Counted from the first letter of the stretch, positions 27,191-38,891 are shown. The stretch is 64,000 bases of DNA from an uncultured Rubripirellula sp. (GCA_938045805.1 CALIBL010000011.1:124001-188000); one strand, 5' to 3'. A program made the numbers and translations. Notes: generated from the sequence alone by a model not told the origin.

Positions 27191-28999
27191 GTGGAACACT
27201 GGGAAGCTTGGCTCAGTCTAGCCGTCGCATTACTCCTCATGGTCAGTTTGACCATGAGGATTGCACCGCATGATCTCTTAGCCGTCAGTTGCTTGGGCAT
27301 CCTAATGCTTGCCCAGAGTCTTACGGGATCAGAACTGCTACCCACACCGGAAAAGGCAGTATCGGGTTTTGGTAATCAGGGTTTGATAACGATCGCTCTG
27401 CTATTCGCCGTGGTGTCAGGCTTGGAATTCACAGGAGGTACAGAATTTGCCACCGGCTGGTTTCTAAATCGTGCGAGAACGCTCAAGGGTGCTCTATCAA
27501 GACTATTGGTTCCGGTTGCTTCCCTCAGCGCACTGATGAATAACACACCGGTGGTGGTTGCCTTAATCCCAACGATTAGTGACTTGTCACGGCGAATCTC
27601 CTCGTCTGCGAGTCACTTGCTCTTGCCGTTGAGTTACGCTTCGATTTTGGGTGGTATGTGCACGTTAATCGGAACAAGTACAAATTTAATCGTCGCGGAT
27701 TTGAATCAACAGGCGATCGTTGATGGCGTCGCAACCGAACCACTTAACTTCTTTAGTCCCGCTGTGGTTGGAATTCCCGCCACCATTCTCGGGCTCGCCT
27801 ACATGATATTCGCAGCACCATGGCTACTACCGAGTCGACGCTCTGCCGTTAGTGTGTCCGACGATCCACAGCAATACACGGTTGAAGTTCAAGTGGATCC
27901 TAATGGACCACTGGTTGGTAAAACGATTGAAGAGGCGGGGCTACGTCATCTTCCCGGTTTGTACATCGCTGAAATCCAAAGAGTCGACGGTCAGATCTTG
28001 CCAGCCAAACCTGAGCAAAAGCTGTACGCAGATGACTTGCTAATTTTGGTTGGAGCATTGGAGAGCGTCGTTGATCTTCGAAAAATACGCGGATTAATTA
28101 CCGGAGACGATCAAGCCCGCAAGTTAAAAATACCGGCATGGCAGAGAACCTTGGTGGAGGCCGTGGTGAGTCCGCGATGCGCTCTACTAGGCAAGACTAT
28201 TCGTGAAGGATCTTTTCGGTCGCACTACAACGCAGCTGTGGTTGCGGTTGCTCGAGGTGACAAACGATTAACGGGAAAGTTAGGCGATGTCCGACTTGAA
28301 ACAGGTGACGTCTTACTTCTCGAAGCCTCACTTTCGTTTCTCCATCGCCGTCGCGAGTCAAGAGATTTCTATCTCGTTAGCGCCGTTAAGAAGGGGAATG
28401 TGCGACGGCCGGAAAAAGCCCTCACCAGTGTCGTAATTCTTCTTGCAATGGTTTTCGTTGCGAGTCTGACTGCGATCCCGATCTTGGTGGCTGCATTAGT
28501 TGCTGCGATCTGCATGATCGTCATGCGGTGTTGCACAACAACCGAAGCTCGCAGGAGCGTCGACTGGTCCATCCTGATCGTAATCGGAGCAGCGTTAGGT
28601 ATTGGTTTTTCTTTGGAGCAGAGCCAAGCTGCCTCCGGCATTGCTAAGGCGCTCCTAACTCTGGCAGGTGGTGAACCATTGTTAGCTCTTGCCGCCATCT
28701 ATCTCACCACGATGATCTGTACGGAGCTAATTACGAATAACGCCGCTGCGGTTTTGATGTTTCCTATCGCTCTCAATGCTGCGTCCGCGCTGAATTGCAA
28801 TCCTACGCCTTTCGTGATCACCTTGATGATTGCTGCTTCAGCAAGCTTTCTGTCTCCATTTGGTTACCAAACTAATACGATGGTCTACAGCGTTGGAGGT
28901 TACCAAGTGAAAGATTACCTGAAGTTTGGAGTACCTCTTAGCATCATTGTCTTTCTGGTGACGATGACTGCGATTCCATTAGTATGGCCTCTGGGATAA
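27191..28999 (+). CDS. SLC13/DASS-family permease with two internal TrkA-C (RCK_C) domains
   Basis: Polytopic; MNNTPVVVALIPTISDL, GTSTNLIVADL, two RCK_C-like segments (GPLVGKTIEEAGLRHLPGLYIAEI; CALLGKTIREGSFRSHYNAAVVAV), ELITNNAAAVLMFPIAL. Confidence 0.9.
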   Translation: MEHWEAWLSLAVALLLMVSLTMRIAPHDLLAVSCLGILMLAQSLTGSELLPTPEKAVSGFGNQGLITIALLFAVVSGLEFTGGTEFATGWFLNRARTLKGALSRLLVPVASLSALMNNTPVVVALIPTISDLSRRISSSASHLLLPLSYASILGGMCTLIGTSTNLIVADLNQQAIVDGVATEPLNFFSPAVVGIPATILGLAYMIFAAPWLLPSRRSAVSVSDDPQQYTVEVQVDPNGPLVGKTIEEAGLRHLPGLYIAEIQRVDGQILPAKPEQKLYADDLLILVGALESVVDLRKIRGLITGDDQARKLKIPAWQRTLVEAVVSPRCALLGKTIREGSFRSHYNAAVVAVARGDKRLTGKLGDVRLETGDVLLLEASLSFLHRRRESRDFYLVSAVKKGNVRRPEKALTSVVILLAMVFVASLTAIPILVAALVAAICMIVMRCCTTTEARRSVDWSILIVIGAALGIGFSLEQSQAASGIAKALLTLAGGEPLLALAAIYLTTMICTELITNNAAAVLMFPIALNAASALNCNPTPFVITLMIAASASFLSPFGYQTNTMVYSVGGYQVKDYLKFGVPLSIIVFLVTMTAIPLVWPLG

Positions 29000-29004
29000 G
29001 CCAG

Positions 29005-29033
29005 TAAATCCACGAGAATCACTCGTGGATTTA
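29005..29033. repeat. Perfect inverted repeat downstream of the permease gene (possible terminator)
   Basis: TAAATCCACGAG-AATCA-CTCGTGGATTTA, 12-bp perfect stem; no clear T-tract. Confidence 0.6.
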
Positions 29034-29103
29034 GAGCCACGTGTGTCAACCAATGACGCCTTATCTTAGGAACGCGCGATCGGTCCTTGTGTAAATTTCT
29101 GTT

Positions 29104-32100
29104 ATGTCATCCAAACCAACCAGCCCAGAATTCAATCAACCGCCATCTCTTGAGGAGGTTTTACGCGTTGATCGGCATCGTTTAACGCGACTTCGTCGAT
29201 CGCTCACACAAGAGCAATATGAACAGGAGATTGCTAAAGCGATCGAGGTGAAAAAGGCACGTGAGAGTCTAGATCCAAAACTGAACTATGATCCGGATCT
29301 CCCCATTTCTCAGCACCGCCAGATGCTTATCGATAGCATCAAGCAAAATCCTGTTCTGGTTGTTTGTGGAGAAACAGGTAGCGGTAAGAGCACGCAGTTA
29401 CCAAAGCTATGTTTAGAAGCAGGACTTGGGCGAGATGGAATGATTGGTCATACGCAGCCTCGAAGATTGGCTGCGAGAAGTATTGCTAATCGGTTGTCTG
29501 AGGAAGTTGGGAGTACAGTAGGAGAAGTTGTTGGTTACAAGGTTAGGTTTGGTGATCAAACCAGTAGAAGCACACTGATCAAATTGATGACTGATGGCAT
29601 CTTGCTGGCAGAAACACAAACCGATAAAGATCTTCACCAATATGACGCGATCATCATTGATGAAGCTCATGAACGATCGCTAAATATCGATTTCTTACTC
29701 GGATATCTGAGAAAGCTTCGTTCAAAGCGGCCCGATCTTAAAATTATCATCACCTCTGCAACCATCGATGCGGAGCGATTTGCTGAGCATTTTTCTACTG
29801 AAGAGAACACGGTTCCCATCATTACGGTCGAAGGCCGAGGCTATCCGGTAGAAATCGAATACCTACCTTGGACCAAAGATGAAGAGCAGGAAAAGCGCTA
29901 CCATCTCGGAGAACATGTCACACGCGGTTTAGATGAGTTATCCACTTCAGGTGCCGGCGACACGCTTGTGTTCTTGCCAACCGAAAGAGACATCCGAGAA
30001 GTTTCCCATCATGTCGCGGGTTATTATCGTCGGCTTGGATTAAGTCAAAGATATGAGTTGCTCCCCCTTTACGCGCGACTGCCTCAAAAGCAGCAACAGC
30101 AGATTTTTAAACCGGATGGTAAAAAGATCCGGATTATCTTCGCAACAAATGTTGCTGAGAGCTCCCTTACAGTTCCGGGTATCCGCTACGTCATTGACTC
30201 GGGTACTGCAAGAATCAGTCGTTACAATCCTCGATTGAAAGTACAAAGGCTACCGATCGAGTCGATCAGCCAAGCCAGTGCCAATCAGCGAGCGGGTCGT
30301 TGTGGGCGGTTAGGCCCGGGAATCTGTGTGCGATTATTTGGAGAAGATGATTTTGATTCTCGAGCAGCATTCACTACGCCTGAAATTCAACGTGCCAACC
30401 TAGCGGCTGTCATTCTTCGATTGAAATCCCTAAGACTCGGTGAAATTGAGGACTTCCCGTTCCTCGACCCTCCTAAACCCAATGCGATTAACGACGGCGT
30501 TCGCACTCTACGCGAATTAAATGCCATCGACGATAGGCAAGATTTAACATCACTGGGACGAAGAATCTCTCGATTCCCTGTTGATCCCCGCATCGCCAGA
30601 ATCTTGATCGAAGCGGAAGACAATCATTGCCTATCGGAGGTTCTTCCAATTGCTGCGGCGCTTGAAATCCAAGACCCGCGCGAAAGACCGCTAGAATCGC
30701 AGCAGGCTGCTGATGAAGCTCACGCCCAATTCAAAGATGAAACAAGTGATTTCTTATCGCTGCTGAAACTCTGGATGTATTACGGCGATATTCGAACCAA
30801 AAAGAGTCGCAGTCAAGTGGAAAAGACCTTGCGACGGCAATTCATCTCACCGACCCGAATGCGTGAATGGGCGGATGTTTATCGCCAACTCAAAGAGTTG
30901 ATCAGTCAGCAGCGAAAGAGTTCCAAAACGAAGATAAGGCCGATTTCTGGTACTGCTGATGATGGGCTGACTTTGGATCACATGATCAGTGATTCCCTCT
31001 ACATCAAAATTCACCAATCTCTCCTGTCTGGATTGTTATCTGGTGTAGCAATGCTAGGGGATGAAAAAGAGTACACCGGAGCGGGCGGTATAAAATTCTT
31101 CATCTGGCCAGGATCGGGAATTGCTAAATCCAAACCAAAATGGATGGTTGCTGCGGAGATCATCGAGACTTCAAAAACGTTTGCCAGGGTCTCCGCGAAG
31201 ATACAGCCCGAATGGATTGAAGCCGTTGCTTCTCATTTGCTCAAAAAATCTTACTCAGATCCTCACTGGAGTAAAAAACGAAGCAGTGCTTTTTGTTATG
31301 AGGCGAAATACTTGTTTGGTTTGCCAATTATTCTTAAGAGACGAGTTCCGCTAGCACCTATCGACCCTAGTACTGCAAGAGATTTGTTAATTGACCAGGG
31401 TTTGACGGAAGACCTTATCAAAACGAATGCGAAATTCTATCAACACAACCGGACACTCCTTCTGGCTATTGCGGAACTAGCCTCGCGTACAAGAGATCGC
31501 AATCTAATATTAGATAGTTATCAGGTAGCGAGGTTTTACCAAGATCGATTACCCGCAGAGGTGCTTGATAGAGTCACACTCGAAAAATATGATCGCGCCC
31601 TATCCAAGCCAAAGTGGTCGTTGCAGAACTGGACCAGTCAGGATGTTATCCAACTCTTGAACGAAACCCGCGACCCTCCTGATCATGGATCTGCCTACTT
31701 GCACCCACGTGATTTAATCACTGATCACCAAACGATTGATCACGATGACTTCCCTGATGAAATCGTCATCGAGGGTTCAAGTTTACCACTGGAATACTCT
31801 TTCTCACCCGGAATTGAGGGCGATGGTGTTCGCGTAAAGGTTCACCGATCAACCGTTTCACAATTATCAGGTGATCAACTGGAGTGGGTAGTCCCAGGAC
31901 TTTTCACTGAAAAAATACTGCAACTGATTAAATCATTACCTAAAAGGCTTCGAAGGAATTTTGTCCCAGCTGCTGATTCTGCAAAGTTGCTGTCGGAGTC
32001 TCTAATGGAACAATACGGAAAGGCACCTTTTTTCCCCGCAGTTTGCAAGGCGTTTTCTGAATACGCGCAAACGGATATCCGTCCTACTGACTTTCAACGT

Positions 32101-33120
32101 GAGAAAATTGATGAATATCTCAGCTTTATCATTACCGTTGTCGACGACGATGGGGAAAAAGTTGCGGAGCATCGAGATCTCTCGATTCTGCAACAAGAGT
32201 TCAATCAACAGGGGGTAACTCTTGAGCTTGATCAGTTCCACTTACATGATGACGACTGGCATCAAAAGCACGTAACCACTTTTGATATCGATTCCATACC
32301 GGAATACGTAATGCGTCAGAAGAACGGCATGAATATCCGTCTTTATCCTGGATGGATTGATCATGGAGACAATGTCTCGACCGATTTATTCAGCAATCAA
32401 AACTCAGCTGTGCAATCAATCGATCTAGCAATGACGCGCCTTTACTATCTCGCTGAGAAGAAAGAAATACGAACCCAGGTGAGGAATTTCCCTCGTTTGG
32501 ACGAAGGTCACATCAAATTGTCTGATCGCGTGCCATCGCGGGACTTCGAGCAAAGACTCATGGATCTTCTCGCACGAGTAGCCTTTGTATCGAATCAAAA
32601 CCCAATTCGCACAAAAAGTGAATTCTATGGACGGCTCGATGGTGCCATGGAATGTCTTTCTTTGGCTTCGCAGGAAATAGCAACTTGGATGGGCAAATGG
32701 ATTGACCAGCATTTTCAACTACGCTCTTTATTGGAAGAAAAACGTCATTGGCTCGTCACAACAAACCAGATTTCCAAAATCGAGGAACAACTCGATTGGC
32801 TTTATCACAATGAGTTTCTGGAACTCACCCCGTGGAACTGGTTAATTCATTACCCACGATACCTGCAGGCAATGACTGTTCGGATCAATCGGCTCTCTGA
32901 TCAGTCGGCACGGCTTAAAGAATCTGAAAAATTGATATCTGATCTCTGGGAGCGTTGGTTGAATACCTGCCCGGCGCAGAACCGAGATGCGGGATCACTG
33001 TCTAACAGCGAGTTCCGCTGGATGATAGAGGAATTACGGGTCAGCTTATTCGCCCAATCACTCGGTACCTCGGTAAAAGTTTCTCCTCAGAGATGTGAAA
33101 AGCTGCTTGCTCAGTCATAA
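29104..33120 (+). CDS. hrpA: ATP-dependent RNA helicase HrpA (DEAH box)
   Basis: VVCGETGSGKSTQLPKLCLE, DEAHERSLNIDFLLGYL, SATIDAERFAEHF, NVAESSLTVPGIRYVIDSG, QRAGRCGRLGPGICVRLF; full-length 1338 aa. Confidence 0.95.
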   Translation: MSSKPTSPEFNQPPSLEEVLRVDRHRLTRLRRSLTQEQYEQEIAKAIEVKKARESLDPKLNYDPDLPISQHRQMLIDSIKQNPVLVVCGETGSGKSTQLPKLCLEAGLGRDGMIGHTQPRRLAARSIANRLSEEVGSTVGEVVGYKVRFGDQTSRSTLIKLMTDGILLAETQTDKDLHQYDAIIIDEAHERSLNIDFLLGYLRKLRSKRPDLKIIITSATIDAERFAEHFSTEENTVPIITVEGRGYPVEIEYLPWTKDEEQEKRYHLGEHVTRGLDELSTSGAGDTLVFLPTERDIREVSHHVAGYYRRLGLSQRYELLPLYARLPQKQQQQIFKPDGKKIRIIFATNVAESSLTVPGIRYVIDSGTARISRYNPRLKVQRLPIESISQASANQRAGRCGRLGPGICVRLFGEDDFDSRAAFTTPEIQRANLAAVILRLKSLRLGEIEDFPFLDPPKPNAINDGVRTLRELNAIDDRQDLTSLGRRISRFPVDPRIARILIEAEDNHCLSEVLPIAAALEIQDPRERPLESQQAADEAHAQFKDETSDFLSLLKLWMYYGDIRTKKSRSQVEKTLRRQFISPTRMREWADVYRQLKELISQQRKSSKTKIRPISGTADDGLTLDHMISDSLYIKIHQSLLSGLLSGVAMLGDEKEYTGAGGIKFFIWPGSGIAKSKPKWMVAAEIIETSKTFARVSAKIQPEWIEAVASHLLKKSYSDPHWSKKRSSAFCYEAKYLFGLPIILKRRVPLAPIDPSTARDLLIDQGLTEDLIKTNAKFYQHNRTLLLAIAELASRTRDRNLILDSYQVARFYQDRLPAEVLDRVTLEKYDRALSKPKWSLQNWTSQDVIQLLNETRDPPDHGSAYLHPRDLITDHQTIDHDDFPDEIVIEGSSLPLEYSFSPGIEGDGVRVKVHRSTVSQLSGDQLEWVVPGLFTEKILQLIKSLPKRLRRNFVPAADSAKLLSESLMEQYGKAPFFPAVCKAFSEYAQTDIRPTDFQREKIDEYLSFIITVVDDDGEKVAEHRDLSILQQEFNQQGVTLELDQFHLHDDDWHQKHVTTFDIDSIPEYVMRQKNGMNIRLYPGWIDHGDNVSTDLFSNQNSAVQSIDLAMTRLYYLAEKKEIRTQVRNFPRLDEGHIKLSDRVPSRDFEQRLMDLLARVAFVSNQNPIRTKSEFYGRLDGAMECLSLASQEIATWMGKWIDQHFQLRSLLEEKRHWLVTTNQISKIEEQLDWLYHNEFLELTPWNWLIHYPRYLQAMTVRINRLSDQSARLKESEKLISDLWERWLNTCPAQNRDAGSLSNSEFRWMIEELRVSLFAQSLGTSVKVSPQRCEKLLAQS

Positions 33121-33202
33121 GAACTTCTCACGAGAACTCAAAAGAATTTCCATCAATCGCTCTCGCAATTCGTTTCCTTCGCATCCTATCGAAAACGGCC
33201 CC

Positions 33203-35113
33203 ATGCATCCCTTCCAGGAACTACCAAAGACTATTGAATCCTACTTCAGTGAGTTGGAGACGTGGTTGGATTTAGAAGGTGTTGCTGAGCGTGAACGGAT
33301 GATGCGACGAAGAAAGCTACGTTCTATCAAAGATGCAGAACGGACAGGTGAAGCGTTGTTGCATCTACGAATTCACGAACATCAAACGGGACTAGCCGGT
33401 CGTATCCTGATTGATTTCGTTAAAAGCGCTCGACATGATTTTCCTGCGAATCGACTTAAAGTTGGATCACCGGTGGTCATTACCGATCAGGATAGCGACA
33501 GTGATCGGGGCCTTTCTGGTGTTGTTAGCGCAAAGAAAAAAGATCTGATTCAGGTTGCCGTTGAGCATTGGCCAGAAGGCGACCGATTTCGAATTGATTT
33601 ATCACCTGATGAGTCAACTCGCCGGAGACAGCTCGCTGCAATGGCCAAGGCAAAGATGGCCAAAGGACGATCGAAACAGTTGCGAGACTTGATCATCGGT
33701 ACCCGCGACATAACTCCAATGGGTGATAACAGGGAGACAATACATTTCCAAACACACTTAAATGATTCCCAAAAAGACGCGGTTGCATTCGCTCTGGCAT
33801 CGCAAGAAATCGCCATCATTCATGGCCCACCAGGTACGGGAAAAACCACAACTCTGGCTGAACTAATTTACCAAGCTGTAAAAGAAGGTAAGCGAGTTCT
33901 TGCTTGTGCTCCAAGCAACACCGCTGTTGATAATCTCCTGGAAAAACTGATTCCCTTACCGCTTGATGTGGTTCGTGTTGGACATCCCGCGCGAGTCTTC
34001 AGTGAATTAAGAAATCACACTCTTGATGAAATTGTTGAACGAGATCCGTCGACAAAAATACTGCTTGATATGCGCCGTGAAGTTCAGCAGTTAGTTCGCG
34101 ATGCACAAAAGATTAGTCGTGGCAAAGATTGGCGGCGACGCAAAAGAGAATACTTTTCCGAAGCTGGCATCCTAAGGGGGCAGATCAAATCGCTAGAAAA
34201 ATCAATTGTCAGTAATGTGATTCAATCCGCAGATGTAATTTGCACTACCACCACGATTGATGATGACTTAATTGGTCAAGATAGTTTTGACATGGTGGTT
34301 GTTGACGAAGCGTGTCAAGCAACAATTCCAGGAACTTGGCAAGCTATTTTGCGAGCAGAAAAACTAGTCTTTGCCGGTGATCATCAGCAACTTCCTCCGA
34401 CTGTCCTGAGCAAAGAAGCCATTTCCAAAGGTATGCAATGTTCTATTTTGGAAAGTTTAATCAAACGGGAGGGTAACAAGATCTATCGGAGACTGACCGT
34501 TCAGTACCGAATGCACCATCAAATCATGGATTTTCCGAGTGGGTACTTTTACGATTCAGAGTTAATTGCTGACTCCAGCGTTTCACACCATCTATTGACA
34601 GATAATCCACAGGCAGCGGCTAGTCCTCTTACAAATGAACCCTTGCTATTCATTGACACTGCGGGAGCTGACTTCAATGAAGAGAAAGAAGAGGAGGGGG
34701 AAAGTAAATTTAACGCCAAGGAAGCAAATTTGGTGGTGCAATTGATCGAGCAATTGACTGGTGTTGGTATTGTCGGTGATCAAATCGCAGTCATTGCTCC
34801 ATACTCAGCACAAGTGCGATACCTTCGCGACAAGTTGGGAAATCGCGACATAGAGGTTGACACCGTCGATGGATTTCAAGGGCGTGAAAAAGACGTAGTC
34901 ATTCTGACAATGGTTCGCAGTAATCAGGAACAAGAAATTGGCTTCCTCTCCGATTTGCGTCGAACCAATGTTGCAATGACCCGAGCTCGAAAAAAACTAA
35001 TCGTGGTAGGAGATAGCGCCACACTTGGTTCTAACCACTTTTATTCCGAGCTGTTCGATTATTTTGAACACCACTCATCCTATTCATCAATCTGGGAACA
35101 TCTGACCCTCTAA
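33203..35113 (+). CDS. SF1 helicase, IGHMBP2/Dna2/UPF1-like AAA protein
   Basis: IIHGPPGTGKTTTLAELI, VDEACQATIPGTWQAI, FAGDHQQLPPTVLS, LTVQYRMHHQIMDFPS, VDTVDGFQGREKDVVILTMVRSN. ORF begins at 33095; ATG at 33203 (MHPFQELPKTIESYF) is the likelier start. Confidence 0.9.
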   Translation: MHPFQELPKTIESYFSELETWLDLEGVAERERMMRRRKLRSIKDAERTGEALLHLRIHEHQTGLAGRILIDFVKSARHDFPANRLKVGSPVVITDQDSDSDRGLSGVVSAKKKDLIQVAVEHWPEGDRFRIDLSPDESTRRRQLAAMAKAKMAKGRSKQLRDLIIGTRDITPMGDNRETIHFQTHLNDSQKDAVAFALASQEIAIIHGPPGTGKTTTLAELIYQAVKEGKRVLACAPSNTAVDNLLEKLIPLPLDVVRVGHPARVFSELRNHTLDEIVERDPSTKILLDMRREVQQLVRDAQKISRGKDWRRRKREYFSEAGILRGQIKSLEKSIVSNVIQSADVICTTTTIDDDLIGQDSFDMVVVDEACQATIPGTWQAILRAEKLVFAGDHQQLPPTVLSKEAISKGMQCSILESLIKREGNKIYRRLTVQYRMHHQIMDFPSGYFYDSELIADSSVSHHLLTDNPQAAASPLTNEPLLFIDTAGADFNEEKEEEGESKFNAKEANLVVQLIEQLTGVGIVGDQIAVIAPYSAQVRYLRDKLGNRDIEVDTVDGFQGREKDVVILTMVRSNQEQEIGFLSDLRRTNVAMTRARKKLIVVGDSATLGSNHFYSELFDYFEHHSSYSSIWEHLTL

Positions 35114-35145
35114 GGTCTTGCGCACCGAGTTGCATTCGGCGGGTA

Positions 35146-35772
35146 ATGCCATCAGATTCGCTTTCTGACTCCAAAGAGATCTTGATTTCAAGACCTCGAC
35201 AGAAGTATGCATATTTCATGAGCGGAAAAATGTATGCCACTTCCTTCTGGCCAGGACTGACGGATCTCTGGTGGAGGGGTCGATTATCAGCACTCCCTTA
35301 TGCCATCGCATTTGCGGGTGTTCTTAATCTGTATCTAATTGCTCAGTTTATTTACCCAGAGTGGCTCCCTAAATCGGTGAATCAGCTCATTTTCTGGGTT
35401 GGTCTCCCGATTTGGCTTCTTTTTATTTTTCGCGATTTCAAGTCTTTGCCATCAACGATTGATCCTGACCAATCGTTAAGTACAGCAGACCTTTTTAATG
35501 ACGCTTTGGCACACACGCTAAGAAATCAATATGCTGAAGCTGAAGGCTTGTTGACCGATATGCTAGCAATCGAACCGCGTGATCCACCTGCACTTCTCTT
35601 GCTTGCCGGACTTTACCGTGCGACGCATCGTTATGATGCTGCGCTTCTCCTTCTTCGCGAAATGCGGCGTTTAGAGGTTGCGGATCGGTGGTGGTTGGAA
35701 ATTCAGGCAGAGGAGCGTCGAATTGCCAACCGGTTAGGCGACAAAGCGGTAAAGAGTCTGATCGTTTCGTAA
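35146..35772 (+). CDS. Membrane protein with TPR-like domain
   Basis: TM segments followed by TPR-like NQYAEAEGLLTDMLAIEPRDPPALLLLAGLYRATHRYDAALLLLREM; a start at a later Met (near 35218 or 35230) is possible. Confidence 0.6.
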   Translation: MPSDSLSDSKEILISRPRQKYAYFMSGKMYATSFWPGLTDLWWRGRLSALPYAIAFAGVLNLYLIAQFIYPEWLPKSVNQLIFWVGLPIWLLFIFRDFKSLPSTIDPDQSLSTADLFNDALAHTLRNQYAEAEGLLTDMLAIEPRDPPALLLLAGLYRATHRYDAALLLLREMRRLEVADRWWLEIQAEERRIANRLGDKAVKSLIVS

Positions 35773-36193
35773 TGTGCGATTCGACGGCAAAAGATGCCGG
35801 AAGTCGACATCCCCCCCAATTGTCCCGTTCGAGACTTCGAAAATAGTCACTCGGAAAAGTCTCATGCTTTGACGGGAATATCCGTTCGAACCTCCGTGTT
35901 GTGCTGTACCCATCCCCGATTTTGAATGAAATGGATAGAATTTAGTAATCGAATTGGCTGTCTTGCCTGCTTTGACTTGCACGATCTTCCAAAAAAGTGG
36001 TAGCCGTAGTGCAATCATATGGCGTGTGGTTTGCTGTCTCATTGAAGCAGCTTGCCGCAATGGCCAATTTGGCATGAAAATGTCAGCCCAAATAATGAAA
36101 CATGACCCAGACACCCCGCTTGAGTCGTTGATTTTTAATCGTTGAAAACGGTATAGGCAGAAAGTCAGCAACTGAATCGTAACGAGATAGAAC

Positions 36194-38815
36194 ATGTACG
36201 AACGATTTACCGACCGCGCTAGAAAAGTCATGCAACTGGCTAATCAGGAAGCGCAACGTTTCAACCACGAATACATCGGGACCGAGCATATCCTCTTGGG
36301 GCTTGTCAAAGAGGGAAGTGGAGTAGCAGCAAATGTGCTGAAAAATCTCGAAGTCGATCTCAGAAAGATTCGTCTCGAAGTGGAAAAATTAGTACAGAGC
36401 GGGCCAGAAATGGTGACCGTTGGAAAACTGCCACAAACACCCCGAGCGAAGAAAGTCATCGAATATTCGATGGAGGAAGCTCGGAACCTAAATCACAGTT
36501 ACGTTGGCACCGAGCACATTCTTTTGGGGCTTCTCCGCGAACAAGAAGGTGTGGCCGCTCAAGTTCTCATGAATCTCGGCCTTAAATTGGAAGATGTTCG
36601 TGAAGAAGTTTTAAATTTGCTCGGTCACGGCCTTGAAGGGGCTGAAGTGGGAGAGCGTGGAGGACGCTCAGGTGAAAGTGAGAGTGGTGCTAGCTCAGGC
36701 AAAAGCAGCAAAAGTAAGACACCGGCTCTAGACAGTTTTGGTCGTGATCTAACAGAACTTGCGAAGAAGGGCGAATTGGACCCCGTCATCGGCCGAGCTC
36801 GAGAGATCGAACGCGCCATTCAGATTTTATGTCGTCGCACAAAAAACAATCCCGTCTTGCTCGGAGAAGCGGGTGTTGGGAAGACAGCAATCGTTGAAGG
36901 TTTTGCACAACGCGTCATCGAAGGTGATGTTCCGGAAATCCTTGCCGAAAAACGAATTGTTGTACTCGACCTCGCGATGATGGTTGCCGGCACCAAATAC
37001 CGCGGTCAATTCGAAGAACGCATCAAAGCTGTCATGACAGAAGTGCGACGCGTCAAAAACACGATCTTGTTCATCGATGAACTTCACACGCTCGTTGGAG
37101 CGGGTGGTGCTGAGGGTGCTATTGATGCAGCCAATGTTCTTAAACCAGCCCTTGCTCGTGGTGAAATTCAATGCATCGGTGCGACAACGCTTGATGAATA
37201 CCGGAAGTACATTGAAAAAGACAACGCCTTGGCTCGCCGATTCCAAGAGATCATGGTCGAACCTACTGGACAGGCCGAAACCATCGAAATTCTCAAAGGT
37301 TTGAGAGGTCGATACGAAGAACATCATCGTGTTCAGTTTACCGATGACGCTATCGTAGCGGCGGTAGAAATGAGTGAACGTTACATCACAGCGAGATGCC
37401 TTCCAGATAAAGCCATCGATGTAATTGACGAAGCTGGTGCTCGAGTCCGATTGAGAACCATGACTCGTCCGCCGGATCTAAAGGAAATTGATGAAGAAGT
37501 TGAAAAGTTGAACAAGGAAAAAGAAGAGGCGGTTGCAAACCAAGACTTCGAAAAGGCGGCAAACTTACGAGATCAAGCGGAAAAACTACGTAAAAAGAAG
37601 GATCAAATCACGCAAGATTGGCGAGACAAAAGTCAGCAAACTGACGGAGTTGTAGACGAAGAAATCATTGCTGAAGTAGTCAGCAAGATGACTGGGATCC
37701 CGCTCACACGTCTCTCAACAGAAGACAGTCTTCGCCTGATGAAAATGGAAGAAGAACTCCATAAGCGAGTGGTTAGCCAGAATACTGCCGTGACCGCAGT
37801 TTCAAAAGCTGTGAGACGCAGTCGTAGCGGTCTCAAAGACCCAAAAAGGCCAACTGGTTGTTTTATTTTTGCGGGCCCGACCGGAGTTGGTAAAACGCTT
37901 CTCGCAAAGTCCCTCGCCGAATACCTCTTTGGTGACTCCGATGCACTCGTTCATATTGATATGAGCGAATACATGGAAAAGCATAATGTCAGTCGCTTGA
38001 TTGGAGCGCCTCCAGGATTCGTTGGTTACGAAGAGGGTGGACAACTCACCGAAAAAATTCGCCGACGCCCCTATGCCGTCGTCTTGTTTGATGAAATTGA
38101 GAAGGCACACCCTGACGTCTTCAATATGATGCTCCAGGTCATGGAAGAGGGTCGACTTACCGATTCCTTTGGACGAAACATTGATTTTCGTAATACCATT
38201 CTAATCATGACTACCAATGCTGGGGCTGAAGCAATCAAAAACCAATCAGCATTTGGTTTCCAAAAGCCTGATGATGATGCTAGTTATGATTCCATGAAGC
38301 AGCGAGTCATGGATCAAATTGAAAGAGTATTCCGACCCGAATTCCTCAACCGTCTTGATGATACGATCATCTTCAGACACTTGACTAATCATGACCTTAA
38401 GGGCGTCATAGATTTCGAACTCGCCAAAGTTCGACAACGGCTATTGGAGCGTGGTCTTAATTTAGAGTTGACGGATCTTGCGAAGGAATTCTTGGTTAAG
38501 AGAGGGAGCAATCTGGATTATGGTGCTCGACCATTACGTCGCGCACTTGAGCAAAGAATTGAAGATCCTTTGAGTGAAGAATTACTCCGAGGAGCATTCG
38601 AAAACCACGATACGATTATTGTCGACGCGATTGCTGAAAACGAAGACGGAAAACAAGTTCCAACTTCTAAAGTATCAATCAAAGATGATGGTAAGATCGT
38701 CGGACCCAAAAACTCAAAAATCAAACTGGTAAGACTGGACTTCAAGGGAGAATCAAGAGGTCTTCCGCAAGAGGATCAAACCGTTACTGCTGGATCGGCC
38801 GAAGGTAGCGAATAG
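36194..38815 (+). CDS. clpC: ATP-dependent Clp protease ATP-binding subunit ClpC
   Basis: Clp_N repeats ([41 protein letters not shown]), two AAA+ domains ([32 protein letters not shown]), UVR-like linker. Confidence 0.97.
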   Translation: MYERFTDRARKVMQLANQEAQRFNHEYIGTEHILLGLVKEGSGVAANVLKNLEVDLRKIRLEVEKLVQSGPEMVTVGKLPQTPRAKKVIEYSMEEARNLNHSYVGTEHILLGLLREQEGVAAQVLMNLGLKLEDVREEVLNLLGHGLEGAEVGERGGRSGESESGASSGKSSKSKTPALDSFGRDLTELAKKGELDPVIGRAREIERAIQILCRRTKNNPVLLGEAGVGKTAIVEGFAQRVIEGDVPEILAEKRIVVLDLAMMVAGTKYRGQFEERIKAVMTEVRRVKNTILFIDELHTLVGAGGAEGAIDAANVLKPALARGEIQCIGATTLDEYRKYIEKDNALARRFQEIMVEPTGQAETIEILKGLRGRYEEHHRVQFTDDAIVAAVEMSERYITARCLPDKAIDVIDEAGARVRLRTMTRPPDLKEIDEEVEKLNKEKEEAVANQDFEKAANLRDQAEKLRKKKDQITQDWRDKSQQTDGVVDEEIIAEVVSKMTGIPLTRLSTEDSLRLMKMEEELHKRVVSQNTAVTAVSKAVRRSRSGLKDPKRPTGCFIFAGPTGVGKTLLAKSLAEYLFGDSDALVHIDMSEYMEKHNVSRLIGAPPGFVGYEEGGQLTEKIRRRPYAVVLFDEIEKAHPDVFNMMLQVMEEGRLTDSFGRNIDFRNTILIMTTNAGAEAIKNQSAFGFQKPDDDASYDSMKQRVMDQIERVFRPEFLNRLDDTIIFRHLTNHDLKGVIDFELAKVRQRLLERGLNLELTDLAKEFLVKRGSNLDYGARPLRRALEQRIEDPLSEELLRGAFENHDTIIVDAIAENEDGKQVPTSKVSIKDDGKIVGPKNSKIKLVRLDFKGESRGLPQEDQTVTAGSAEGSE

Positions 38816-38844
38816 CTTTCGTCGATCTAGACTTCAAACTATAT

Positions 38845-38877
38845 GAAAAAACCTGCTTTGAAGAGCAGGTTTTTTTT
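38845..38877. terminator. Probable bidirectional terminator between clpC and dnaN (convergent)
   Basis: AAAAAACCTGCT-TTGAAG-AGCAGGTTTTTTTT; A-tract upstream and T-tract downstream. Confidence 0.9.
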
Positions 38878-38891
38878 GGCCATCATGAGCC

